Origin: Azonexus sp.
GTDB lineage: Bacteria > Pseudomonadota > Gammaproteobacteria > Burkholderiales > Rhodocyclaceae
Assembly (NCBI GenBank): GCA_017983615.1
Contig: JAGOBB010000021.1
Location: 1 to 37,242 of the forward strand
DNA: 37,242 nt
Reading direction: 5' to 3'
The notes beneath the pieces were generated by a model, which had not been told where the DNA came from, ran no database searches, and saw only the letters and a list, made by a program, of their open reading frames with translations. Positions 14,908-22,767 of the stretch are shown here, in pieces. Within the stretch, counting starts at the first letter, position 1; each line of letters opens with the position of its first letter. The translations under genes and the position numbers were made by a program.

Positions 14908-15168
14908 TCAGTGTTTCTTGTCAGCCCCGCACTTGGCTTCACCGCACTTGCCATCCTTCTTCTTCTCGGCAACCTTTTTGTCAGCGCCGCATTTGGCTTC
15001 GCCACATTTGCCGTCCTTGGCCTTGCTGTCGGCCTGGGCTATTTGGTAACCGGCTTCGAGCTTGCTGGCGCCGAAGGGATTGTCGCCGGCCGCATAAGCC
15101 AGCGGGGTCAGGGTGGCTGCAGCAAAGGCGGAACCGATGGCGAGGGAAACGATCTTGGTGGTTTTCAT
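14908..15168 (-). CDS. HvfA-like Cys-rich metallophore (bufferin-type) precursor
   Basis: An 86-aa exported precursor with a signal peptide (residues 1-26, ending LAYAAGD) and two identical 14-residue repeats, [14 protein letters not shown], at 52-65 and 72-85. Each carries the GKCG motif that in HvfA-type RiPPs is converted by a DUF692 enzyme to thiooxazole-type, copper-binding cysteines. The neighbour DoxX fits hvf loci, but neither the DUF692 enzyme nor its DUF2063 partner is in the window. The start at 15168 has GGAG 7 nt upstream. An unmodified thiol metal-binding protein is the alternative. Its place after the metal efflux operon supports a metal role. Confidence 0.8.
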   Translation of the reverse strand: MKTTKIVSLAIGSAFAAATLTPLAYAAGDNPFGASKLEAGYQIAQADSKAKDGKCGEAKCGADKKVAEKKKDGKCGEAKCGADKKH

Positions 15169-15225
15169 TTTGAATCTCCGTTGAGTGAGGTCTTGATCAA
15201 GCAGCGATTGGCTACTTGAGCAATT

Positions 15226-15252
15226 AGTCGGAGAGACCCTGAAAATCCTTAC
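15226..15252 (-). promoter_or_regulatory. Possible ECF-sigma promoter of the HvfA-like operon
   Basis: The minus strand reads GTAAGG-N16-CGACT about 60 bp upstream of the HvfA-like start. This resembles the GTAAC-N16-CGAA pattern of some proteobacterial ECF sigma factors that control such operons. There is no sigma factor gene in the window, so the call is tentative. Confidence 0.35.
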
Positions 15253-15334
15253 AAGATATTCTTCTGATCGTCGAAATTCCGCATAGCGCGCGGCTTGCGG
15301 GCCATTGCGTGGTATTGGCCGCCGCTGATCGCGG

Positions 15335-16573
15335 TCAGTCCATGGCCCACAGGCGGTGGGCATCGAGCTGCAGGCGGTAGTGCAGCTCCAGGGCGTCCAG
15401 TTGCATCAGGCGGGCCGACAATCGGGCTTCGTTGGCCAGGCGCCGGGCGGCCAGCAGTTCGTTGAGACTGCCTTCGCCGAGCAGATAGGCACGGGCGGTC
15501 ATGTCGGCAGCCTGGGTCAGGCGTTCGGCGGCATTGCGGCTGGCTTGCCACGACGCGAACGCGGCACTGGCCGTTTGGTAGAGCATCGCCGCTTCGGCGG
15601 AGATTTTTTGGGTAGCCGCCGCTTCCTGGAAATTGGCGACCTCGGCCAGGGCCGATGCCGCATCCGACGTGGCGCGGCGGCCGCCGCCGGGCAGCGGAAT
15701 GCTGATGTAGGCGCCGACGATCTGGTCTTCGCCGGCCCGCTCGCGGGAAACATGGAGGCCGAAGGTCGGGTCGGGCAGGCGGTCGCCACTCGCCCGGCTG
15801 GCGGCGATGCGGGCGCGCTGTGTTTCGCCACGCGACAGTTCGAGTTCGTGGCTGTGTTCGAGGATGGCGCTCACCCAGTCGGCTTCGCTGCCCTCGACCG
15901 GCGTCGGATCGACAATGGCGGTCGGCGCGCTGATCGGCAGACCGGGATAGCGGCGCCGCAAGTCTTCGGCGGCAGTCTGCTGGCGGACACGGGCCTGGGC
16001 GAGTTGCGCGGCCGCCTGGGCCAGCGCCGCCTCAGTCTGGATCGTTTCGAGGCGCGCGGCGTCGCCCAGTTGCTGGCGGCGCTGGACCGCCTTGGTCTGC
16101 TTTTCCAGCAGTGCCAGCTGCTCGCTCCATTGGGTGCTGGCGGCACTTTCCTTGAGCCAGACAAACCACGATTTCAGCAGCTTGCGACTGGCCTCGTGCA
16201 GCGCGTCGCCATGCCCGGTTTCGGCCAGTGCGACGCCGGCGGAACCCAGTTCGCTGTCCAGCGAAGCCTTGCCGGGCAGCCGTACCGGGCGCTCAATGGC
16301 GGCGTTCCATTCGTTGAAGCGCTCGTCCGGCCCTGTGTTGGGGCGGCTGCGGCGTTGCTGGCCGCCCAGGCGAAGGCTCCATTCGTAGCTGCCCGCTTCC
16401 AGGCGGCTGCGATTGGCCTGTTCGACCCGAATCTGGCTGCTGGCCGCCTGTACCGACGGGTTGGCAAGCAGGACGCGGGAGACGACCTCGGCGGGCGGGA
16501 GGGCGCTGGGGGATTCGGCACAGAAGCCGGTGCCGCCGATGCCGCCAAGGAGCAGAAGGATCAGGCGTTTCAT
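15335..16573 (-). CDS. czcC: CzcC, outer-membrane channel of the metal efflux system
   Basis: A TolC-family outer-membrane factor of 412 aa with a signal peptide (residues 1-18). It contains the two coiled-coil-rich repeats of the family, with long Ala/Gln/Arg helices around LETIQTEAALAQAAAQLAQARV and EVANFQEAAATQKISAEA, and the strand motif YISIPLPGGGRRA. It forms the exit duct for the CzcA pump with the CzcB adaptor. Unusually it is last in the operon, after the DUF3240 gene, whose stop it overlaps (ATGA). Confidence 0.87.
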   Translation of the reverse strand: MKRLILLLLGGIGGTGFCAESPSALPPAEVVSRVLLANPSVQAASSQIRVEQANRSRLEAGSYEWSLRLGGQQRRSRPNTGPDERFNEWNAAIERPVRLPGKASLDSELGSAGVALAETGHGDALHEASRKLLKSWFVWLKESAASTQWSEQLALLEKQTKAVQRRQQLGDAARLETIQTEAALAQAAAQLAQARVRQQTAAEDLRRRYPGLPISAPTAIVDPTPVEGSEADWVSAILEHSHELELSRGETQRARIAASRASGDRLPDPTFGLHVSRERAGEDQIVGAYISIPLPGGGRRATSDAASALAEVANFQEAAATQKISAEAAMLYQTASAAFASWQASRNAAERLTQAADMTARAYLLGEGSLNELLAARRLANEARLSARLMQLDALELHYRLQLDAHRLWAMD

Positions 16574-16872
16574 AGCCGTCCCGCCTCGATGACCGGCATC
16601 AGCCAGAAGAAGACGTTGGCCCGCGGCAGTTCGTGCTTGATCAAGGCCAGGACTTCCCGCATCGCCGACTCCGGTCCGACCGTCTGGATGCGGGTGCGGG
16701 GCGAATGTCCGCTCACCAGCTCGGCCGCTTCGACCAGGCTGACGACTGAACCGTGTCCTTCGGCCGGGCTGGCCGTGAACCCGACGACCAGGTCGGGGCG
16801 GGAAAGTAGCAGATCTTCGATGTGTTGGGCGACATCGTCAGGCATGAGCAGGTTGAGCAGGACATCAGCCAT
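16570..16872 (-). CDS. DUF3240 family protein
   Basis: A 100-aa soluble protein with a PII-like ferredoxin-fold pattern (MADVLLNLLMPDDVAQHIEDLLL, then VVGFTASPAEGHG, and TRIQTVGPESAMREVLALIK). DUF3240 proteins are encoded in many Cus/Czc-type RND efflux operons, and their role is not established. The start at 16872 follows GGAGA by 6 nt and overlaps the CzcA stop. The stop overlaps the CzcC start, so the three genes are translationally linked. Confidence 0.82.
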   Translation of the reverse strand: MADVLLNLLMPDDVAQHIEDLLLSRPDLVVGFTASPAEGHGSVVSLVEAAELVSGHSPRTRIQTVGPESAMREVLALIKHELPRANVFFWLMPVIEAGRL

Positions 16873-19800
16873 GCTTTTTCTCCGTGAAGCTGACGTTGGG
16901 TACAACGCCGAAGCGGCGGAACAGGATGGGTAGCAGGACCAGGGTCAGCGCGGTCGAGGTGAGCAGGCCGCCGATGACGACGATGGCCAGTGGGCGCTGC
17001 ACTTCCGAGCCGGGGCCGCTGGCGAAGAGCATCGGGACGAGGCCGAAGGCGGCGATGCTGGCGGTCATCAGCACCGGGCGCAGCCGGCGTCGGGCGCCTT
17101 CGACTACCGCTTCGGCGACCGGCAGGCCGCGCCCCAGCAACTGGTTGAAATAGGTGACCATGACAACGCCGTTGAGCACCGCGATGCCGAGCAGGGCGAT
17201 GAAGCCGACCGAGGCCGGTACCGACAGATATTCGCCGGAAATGAGCAGGCCAAAGACGCCGCCGATCATCGCAAACGGGATGTTGGAAAGGACCAGCAAG
17301 GCCTGACGCACCGAGCCAAAGGTCGAGAAGAGCAGGAAGAAGATCAGCGCCAGGGCGACCGGCACGACGACCATCAGGCGCGCCGCCGCCCGTTGCTGGT
17401 TCTCGAACTGGCCACCCCAGGCCAGTTGGTAGCCGTCGGGCAGCTTGACGTCGCGGGCAACGCTGGCCTTTGCATCGTCGACAAAGCCGACCAAGTCACG
17501 GTCGCGGACATTGGACTGGACGACGACATAGCGCTGGGCGTTTTCGCGGTCGACCTTGACCGGGCCGTCGATGCGTTCGAGGCGGGCAACGCTGGCCAAG
17601 GGCACGCTGCCGCCACCGGGCAGGCTCAGGCGCAGGGCCGCGAAATCGGCCGGCGAGGCGCGCAGGCTGTCCGGGCCGCGCAGGACGACCGGTACGCGGC
17701 GACCCTGCTCGATGACCGTCCCGACATTGCGCCCTTCGAGCAACGCCTTCAGGTCGTTCTGGATGGCATCGACATTCAGCCCGAAGCGGCCGGCGGCCAG
17801 GCGGTCGATGGCGATCCTGAGGTACTGCACGCCGTCGTTCTTCAGGGTGAAGGTATCTTCGGCGCCGCGGACCTTCTTGACGGTGTTTTCGACCTCGACC
17901 GCAAGCCTGTTCAGCGTGGCGAGATCGGGGCCGAATATCTTGATCGCCAGGTCGCCACGGACGCCAGTCAGCATTTCCGAGACGCGCATGTCGATTGGCT
18001 GGGTGAAGGAGAAGCCAACGCCGGGAAAATCGGCCATGACCGCCCGCAACTGGTCGGCCAGCCAGGCCGGATCGGGATTGCGCCAGCTGTCGCGAGGCTG
18101 CAGGACCATGAAGGTGTCGGTCTGGTTGAGGCCCATCGGGTCGAGACCAAGTTCGTCGGAGCCGGCGCGGGCGACGATGGCTTTGACTTCCGGTACCTGG
18201 GCGAGGATTGCCTGCTGGACGCGGCTGTCGATGGCGATGGTCTGGTCGAGGCCGATCGAGGGCAGCTTTTCCAGCTGCATGATGATGTCGCCTTCGTCCA
18301 TGGTCGGCATGAAGCTCTTGCCGAGCAGCAGGAAGGCGCCGGCCGCCGCAGCCAGGGCAATGGTCGCGCCGAGCAGGTAGCTGCGGCTGTGGGCCAGCGC
18401 CGACGCGAGAACGCGCTCGTAGAGGGCGGCCAGCTTTTTGACCAGCCAGGGCTCATGATGGGCGCCGCGCCGGATCATGTAGGAGGCGAGCACCGGCACG
18501 ACGGTCAGCGACAGCAACAGGGATGAAGCCAGCGCGAAGACGATGGTCAGCGCGACCGGGCCGAACATCTTGCCTTCCAGTCCCTGCAGGGTCAGCAGCG
18601 GCAGGAAGACGATGATGATGATGACGATGCCCGAGGCGACCGGTGCCGCAACTTCACGCGCGGCGCGGAAGATCAGGTGCAAGGTCGGCAGGTTGTCGGG
18701 GGCGTCGGCGAGCTGGCTCTCGACGTTTTCGACGACGACGACGGCGGCATCGACCAGCATGCCGATGGCGATGGCCAGGCCGCCCAGGCTCATCAGGTTG
18801 GCCGACAAGCCGGCCATGCGCATCAGGATGAAGGTGGCGAGCGCCGACAGCGGCAGCATCAGGGCGACGACCAGCGCTGCGCGCAGGTTGCCGAGAAAGG
18901 CGAGGAGCAGCAGCACGACGAGCACGATGGCTTCGAGCAGCGCCTTGGAGACGGTGCCGACGGCGCGCTGGACCAGGTTGCTGCGGTCGTAGAAGGCTTC
19001 GATGGTGACGCCGGGTGGCAGGGTCGGGGCGATTTCGGCCAGCCGGGCTTTGACACCGGCGACCACGGCCTGGGCATTGGCGCCGCGCAGGCCGAGCACC
19101 AGTCCTTCGACAGCCTCGCCGTTGCCGCTCTTGGTCACTGCGCCGTAACGGGTCAGGGCGCCGAGGCCGACCGTGGCGACATCGGCGACGCGAACGATGT
19201 TGCCATCCGTGGCCTGCAAAACAATCGCTTTTACATCATCGACCGTAGCAATTGCACCTTCGGCCCGCACCAGCAACGATTCTTCGCCATCGTTCAGGCG
19301 GCCGGCGCCGTCGTTGCGGTTGTTGGCTTCCAGCACGGCCTGCAGGTCTTTCAGCGCCAGTCCGCGCGCTGCCAGCAGTTGCGGGTTGGGGACGATCTCG
19401 AAGGTGCGGACTTCGCCGCCCAGGCTGTTGACGTCGGCGACGCCGGGAATGGTACGCAGTTGCGGGCGGATCACCCAGTCGAGCAGGGCGCGCTTGTCGG
19501 CCAGCGACAGGTCGCCCTCGATCGTGAACATGTACATCTCGCCGAGCGGCGTGGTGATCGGTGCCATGCCGCCGCTGACGCCGGGCGGCAGGTTGCCCAT
19601 CGCGGCGGCCAGCCGTTCGCCGACTTGCTGGCGCGCCCAGTAGATGTCGGTGCCGTCCTCAAAATCGAGGGTAATGTCGGTCAGCGCGTACTTGGAGGTC
19701 GAACGCAGCAGGCGCTGGTGCGGAATGCCGAGCAGTTCCTGCTCGACCGGCACGGCAAGGCGGGTCTCAACCTCTTCCGGCGTCATGCCCGGCGCCTTCA

Positions 19801-19951
19801 GGATGATCTTGACCTGGGTCGTCGAGACATCGGGAAAGGCGTCGATCGGCAGGCCGAGGAAGGCCTGCACGCCGGCGCCGACGAGCATGACGGTGAGCAC
19901 CAGCAGCAACAGGCGCTGGGTCAGGGAGAAGCGGATCAGGGCGGCGAGCAT
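16865..19951 (-). CDS. czcA: CzcA/CusA-type heavy-metal RND efflux pump
   Basis: The inner-membrane proton-driven pump of a tripartite metal efflux system, 1028 aa, the usual RND length with 12 helices and two large periplasmic loops (first loop begins FLGLPIDAFPDVSTTQV; second contains QPIDMRVSEMLTGVRGD). The fourth helix, near residue 398, reads AIGMLVDAAVVVVEN. It lacks the DFG Asp and has DAA instead of DGA, which in Nies's HME classes is closer to monovalent Cu/Ag pumps than to Co/Zn/Cd pumps. So Cu/Ag is possible despite the name. The ATG directly follows element B, whose arm contains the AGGATC ribosome site. Confidence 0.9.
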   Translation of the reverse strand: MLAALIRFSLTQRLLLLVLTVMLVGAGVQAFLGLPIDAFPDVSTTQVKIILKAPGMTPEEVETRLAVPVEQELLGIPHQRLLRSTSKYALTDITLDFEDGTDIYWARQQVGERLAAAMGNLPPGVSGGMAPITTPLGEMYMFTIEGDLSLADKRALLDWVIRPQLRTIPGVADVNSLGGEVRTFEIVPNPQLLAARGLALKDLQAVLEANNRNDGAGRLNDGEESLLVRAEGAIATVDDVKAIVLQATDGNIVRVADVATVGLGALTRYGAVTKSGNGEAVEGLVLGLRGANAQAVVAGVKARLAEIAPTLPPGVTIEAFYDRSNLVQRAVGTVSKALLEAIVLVVLLLLAFLGNLRAALVVALMLPLSALATFILMRMAGLSANLMSLGGLAIAIGMLVDAAVVVVENVESQLADAPDNLPTLHLIFRAAREVAAPVASGIVIIIIVFLPLLTLQGLEGKMFGPVALTIVFALASSLLLSLTVVPVLASYMIRRGAHHEPWLVKKLAALYERVLASALAHSRSYLLGATIALAAAAGAFLLLGKSFMPTMDEGDIIMQLEKLPSIGLDQTIAIDSRVQQAILAQVPEVKAIVARAGSDELGLDPMGLNQTDTFMVLQPRDSWRNPDPAWLADQLRAVMADFPGVGFSFTQPIDMRVSEMLTGVRGDLAIKIFGPDLATLNRLAVEVENTVKKVRGAEDTFTLKNDGVQYLRIAIDRLAAGRFGLNVDAIQNDLKALLEGRNVGTVIEQGRRVPVVLRGPDSLRASPADFAALRLSLPGGGSVPLASVARLERIDGPVKVDRENAQRYVVVQSNVRDRDLVGFVDDAKASVARDVKLPDGYQLAWGGQFENQQRAAARLMVVVPVALALIFFLLFSTFGSVRQALLVLSNIPFAMIGGVFGLLISGEYLSVPASVGFIALLGIAVLNGVVMVTYFNQLLGRGLPVAEAVVEGARRRLRPVLMTASIAAFGLVPMLFASGPGSEVQRPLAIVVIGGLLTSTALTLVLLPILFRRFGVVPNVSFTEKKHG

Positions 19952-20191
19952 GATCCTAGAAACCGCAGCTGGAAGCGCTCGCCGGTGTGCCCGGGCTGGT
20001 GCATGGCGCGAAGCGACGACGCAGCAGGCTCATGCCTGCAAGGAGGAGCGACAAAGCCAGGTGCCGGTCCGGGCACACCGGCGGGCGCGTAGCGGACTCA
20101 CTGATCGGGGGATCCTTGTCGAAGTTGGCAAATTCAAAGTTCATTCGGCGTCCCATACTGCAATGAGCGGTCAACTGCGGTTTCTAGGATC
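19952..20191. mobile_element. 240-bp foldback element B between czcB and czcA
   Basis: The arms (19952-19971 and 20172-20191) are inverted repeats, GATCCTAGAAACCGCAG plus three further bases, with mismatch only near the inner end. The core 20005-20058 is 51/54 identical to element A, with a hairpin GCAGGC-TCAT-GCCTGC (20024-20039) and a perfect 14-bp inner stem (19981-19994 with 20069-20082). Arm bases differ from element A at three positions, and both strands change together. The right arm overlaps the czcB stop codon by 2 nt, and the left arm ends directly at the czcA ATG. It encodes no supported protein. Confidence 0.87.
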
Positions 20192-21263
20192 ATTCCTTGC
20201 CGACTCCGGTCAGCATGGCTTTGAGGCCGGATACGCCCTTGACGGCGACGCGCTCGCCGGCCTTGATGCCGTCGACGGTGACGCTGTCGCCACCCTGGCT
20301 GACGATGCGCACCGGGCGAACGGCGAAGGTGGTTCCCTTGTCGTCGTTGGCCGTCTGTACGAAAGCGAGGGTGGAGCCCTGGTTGCGGGCGATGGCCGAC
20401 GCTGGCAGGTGCTGCTGCTGGCTGGCCGGACCGGCGATTTCAACCTCGACGACCTGGCCGGGTCGCAAGATCTCGGCGCCCTTGGCGATTTCGGCGCGGA
20501 GCAGGACCGTCTGGCTGGCCGCGTCGACAGCACGCCCGACGGCGATCAGCCGGCCGACGACTTCGCTGCGAGCCAGCTTGACCGGGCTGCCTTCGCGCAG
20601 CGTCGCTGCCAGTTCCAGCGGGGCCTGGATTTCCAGCCACAGTGGCGACAGCTTGGCGATGCGATAGATCAGGGCCGAGGTTTCGACACGCTGGCCGAGC
20701 TGGACGCCCTGTTCGAGCACGACGCCGTCAATCGGGGCGGTCAGCGCCAGTTTGCCGCCCAGCTTGCCCGGCGCAGCGCCGGCCAGCGCCAGTCCCTGGC
20801 GCCTTTCGCTGGCCTGCGCGCCGGCCTGGGCGGCGGCGGCACGGGTGGATTGCAGCCGGGATTCCGCAATCAGGCCCTCGGCGAACAGTTGTTCGTCGCG
20901 TTTCAGGGTTTGTTGCAACAGCGCTGCCTGGCTGTCCGCCTGCAGGGCGTCGCGTTGCAGTTCAAGTGCTTGCGGGCTGGCCAGATGGGCAACGACCTGC
21001 CCGCGCTTGACGTTCGATCCGGGCGCCACGGCCAGCATTTCGATCATGCCGCCGACCGGGGCGGCGACGACGCGCAACTGCTCGTTGGGAACCAGCACGC
21101 GGGCGGGCAGGAGACCGCCTGCGGAGCCGGACTGGCTGACCAGCGCAGTCTCGATGCCCAGGGCCTTGAGTTGGGTAGCTTGCAGCGTGATCGATTCGCC
21201 GGCGCAGGCCAGGTGGCAGGCAGCGGCGAAAATGAGCGGAGACAGCAGAAGTTTGGGCAACAT
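20190..21263 (-). CDS. czcB: CzcB, periplasmic adaptor of the metal efflux system
   Basis: The membrane-fusion protein linking CzcA to CzcC, 357 aa. It has a signal peptide (MLPKLLLSPLIFAAACHLACAGE), a biotinyl-lipoyl-like half motif (VAAPVGGMIEMLAVAPGSNVKRGQVV), a coiled-coil hairpin (LQRDALQADSQAALLQQTLKRDEQ) and beta-barrel segments (LTAPIDGVVLEQGVQLGQRV). No His-rich N-terminal metal-binding segment is seen. The start is placed at ATG 21263, which begins the signal peptide; a GTG at 21299 lies at or before the likely transcription start. It is first in the operon, and its stop codon lies in element B. Confidence 0.88.
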   Translation of the reverse strand: MLPKLLLSPLIFAAACHLACAGESITLQATQLKALGIETALVSQSGSAGGLLPARVLVPNEQLRVVAAPVGGMIEMLAVAPGSNVKRGQVVAHLASPQALELQRDALQADSQAALLQQTLKRDEQLFAEGLIAESRLQSTRAAAAQAGAQASERRQGLALAGAAPGKLGGKLALTAPIDGVVLEQGVQLGQRVETSALIYRIAKLSPLWLEIQAPLELAATLREGSPVKLARSEVVGRLIAVGRAVDAASQTVLLRAEIAKGAEILRPGQVVEVEIAGPASQQQHLPASAIARNQGSTLAFVQTANDDKGTTFAVRPVRIVSQGGDSVTVDGIKAGERVAVKGVSGLKAMLTGVGKE

Positions 21264-21288
21264 GGCTCGATCCAGGAACGGTCGAGCG

Positions 21289-21321
21289 AGTGTATTCACC
21301 CTAGATTAAGGCTCGCTTAAG
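21289..21321 (-). promoter_or_regulatory. Promoter and QseB/PmrA-type boxes of the efflux operon
   Basis: On the minus strand: CTTAAG (21316-21321), 5 bp, CTTAAT (21305-21310), 10 bp, TACACT (21289-21294). Box spacing, the 10-bp gap and the -10 hexamer are the same as in the SHP promoter at 11234-11288. Control by the response regulator encoded at 8818-9474 is inferred. Confidence 0.75.
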
Positions 21322-21468
21322 TGGTGGTATTGCCGTGGAGAGGCTTGCGGGAGTTGGTTCGGCGATTGACCGCTGGCTATTAGATCGCGTCCCGATGTCA
21401 TGCGCCGGGAAATACGGCTGGGGATATTGTGCGAAGCGCCGGAGGGCAAGAAGCGGGGCAGCTTTTTT

Positions 21469-21504
21469 GATTTTTGCCGTTTTTTCGGGCCGACCGTAGC
21501 ATTC
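21469..21504 (-). repeat. Dispersed ~36-bp repeat, copy 4
   Basis: On the minus strand it begins GAATGCTACGGTC, then GGCCCGAAAAAACGGC and AAAAATC. It lies 40 bp downstream of the ankyrin gene stop, in the 21322-21543 gap where I see no gene. Confidence 0.85.
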
Positions 21505-21543
21505 TGGAAAACTGGGGCAACGGCAGGCTTTTGGCGCGAGGGG

Positions 21544-22089
21544 TTAGTCGCGTACCCGTTCGAAAATAATCGAGGCTGGGTCGGCAACTTCATGCGCATG
21601 CACCATCCTCGGCTGCGTCTCGGCAAAAGAGATCGACCATTGGTCGTCGGAAAGTTCGACTTCACGGACGAAGGTGACGCGGCGCTCGTTGGTGCAGCGT
21701 CGCTCCTTCAGGCCGGTGGGGGGGCCGTAGTTGTTGCTTCGCCGTTCGCGTCGCTTGCGGCGCTCGCCATGCTGGGCGCGCGGAACCTCAATGTCGGGTA
21801 GCGGGGCTGCGCCATGCTTCAGGAGCAGGTCGACGACGTGCCAGTTTTTCCCCCGGGCGGCCATCCGCATGGGGGCGCCGGCGCCATCGGCATTGGCTGC
21901 ATTGATATTGGCGCCGCGCTGGAGCAACGCTGCGACGATCGCCGCATGCCCCCTGAAACATGCGGTGCGCAGCGGCAGACCCGGGGTGCCATGCATGTCG
22001 GCGGCTTCAAGTTCAGCACCCCGATCAAGCGCTTCTTCCACTGCGGGAAGATTGCCTTGTTCGATGGCTTTCTGAAGTTTGCTGTTCAT
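21544..22089 (-). CDS. Ankyrin-repeat protein
   Basis: A 181-aa soluble protein. Residues 1-95 contain about three ankyrin repeats (LPAVEEALDRGAELEAAD, TACFRGHAAIVAALLQRGANINAAN, MAARGKNWHVVDLLLKHGA). The C-terminal part is different: an Arg-rich stretch (GERRKRRERRSNN), then GLKERRCTNERRVTFVREVELSDDQW, a segment of unknown role. It has no signal peptide. The start at 22089 gives the first ankyrin helix; longer upstream frames look non-coding. The partner is unknown. Confidence 0.8.
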   Translation of the reverse strand: MNSKLQKAIEQGNLPAVEEALDRGAELEAADMHGTPGLPLRTACFRGHAAIVAALLQRGANINAANADGAGAPMRMAARGKNWHVVDLLLKHGAAPLPDIEVPRAQHGERRKRRERRSNNYGPPTGLKERRCTNERRVTFVREVELSDDQWSISFAETQPRMVHAHEVADPASIIFERVRD

Positions 22090-22328
22090 GGGTTTCGTCA
22101 AGTATCCGTTCCGGGTTTGCCTGGAGAAGTTGCAAATGGCATTTCGTGGATGTTGGCGAATCATACCCAGCCATGTCGATCCAGGCTGTCAAATATTTCA
22201 CGTTCATGAGGAATTGCTTGCCGCTTGAGCGACAGTTTTCCGGGGTCAATGCCACGTCATATGTGGCTTCGCGGACAGAAGATTCCGGTGGTGGGCGATA
22301 GGCTGCCGGTTGAAGGCCGTTCTGCCAC

Positions 22329-22360
22329 GGCCCGAAAAATGGGCTTGGTGCTTTCGGGCC
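22329..22360. repeat. 9-bp inverted repeat in the 22090-22496 gap
   Basis: GGCCCGAAA and TTTCGGGCC pair perfectly around a 14-nt loop. The 407-bp gap otherwise shows no gene I can support. The hairpin has no T-run and could be part of a leader of the zinc-ribbon gene or of a divergent control region. Confidence 0.5.
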
Positions 22361-22496
22361 CTGTATTACAGGAATCTGAAATGAAGTGGACTGTCAGTGA
22401 CGGCGGCGGGTGCGGCATTCTGGGAATCGACGGGGTAGCCTGTGCCAGGTCTTCGCAACCTTCCCGCAAGGGATTGATGCTCCCCTTGGTGACACA

Positions 22497-22685
22497 ATGA
22501 TCGGGCTCTCGGACCGATTTGCCAGCCTGGAATCCGAATCAAGGCACTGTCCGCTTTGCAATGGTGCGATCAAGCGCATCCCTCGGCGTTTCATCGACCG
22601 CTTGCTGAGCATGTTCTCGCCCGTTCATCGCTATCGTTGCCGTTCAATGCGCTGCGGCTGGGAAGGTAACTTGCCGGAGAAGTGA
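22497..22685 (+). CDS. Small zinc-ribbon-like protein, 62 aa
   Basis: The predicted protein has CPLC near residue 18 and a second pair of cysteines in RYRCRSMRCGW near residue 50, an arrangement able to hold one zinc. The stretch between is basic (IKRIPRRFIDRLLSMF). The product would be cytoplasmic. A good hairpin terminator follows 31 bp after the stop. The start at 22497 is preferred over an in-frame ATG at 22410, because the extra residues look random; neither has a strong ribosome site. The function is unknown. Confidence 0.6.
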   Translation: MIGLSDRFASLESESRHCPLCNGAIKRIPRRFIDRLLSMFSPVHRYRCRSMRCGWEGNLPEK

Positions 22686-22716
22686 TTGGCGCCGAGTATC
22701 TTCATCCAATGAGGCA

Positions 22717-22752
22717 CGAAAAAGCCGCCCTGAATGCCGGGCGGCTTTTTCG
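22717..22752. terminator. Bidirectional rho-independent terminator
   Basis: CGAAAAAGCCGCCC and GGGCGGCTTTTTCG form a perfect 14-bp stem with an 8-nt loop and flanking A/T runs. It separates the convergent zinc-ribbon gene and the yceI operon. Confidence 0.93.
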
Positions 22753-22767
22753 TGTGCGGGAAACGAC

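Noticed and set aside
15356-16933. Long open frame of 525 codons on the plus strand across czcC and the DUF3240 gene
   Set aside because: Its translation has no domain, and the minus strand carries clear CzcC and DUF3240 proteins. It is an antisense effect of high GC content.
19241-19253. Further GCTACGGTC match inside czcA (minus strand)
   Set aside because: Only the 9-bp core and the GATG/ATT flanks partly match; no A-run or GGCC follows. One such match can arise by chance.
19956-20174. 72-codon open frame within element B (and a 73-codon one in element A)
   Set aside because: The shared 54-bp core is read in different frames in the two copies, so the protein is not conserved and the elements are treated as non-coding.
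22329-22360. Hairpin in the 22090-22496 gap considered as a riboswitch
   Set aside because: No consensus of a known riboswitch class could be recognised; it is kept only as an inverted repeat.
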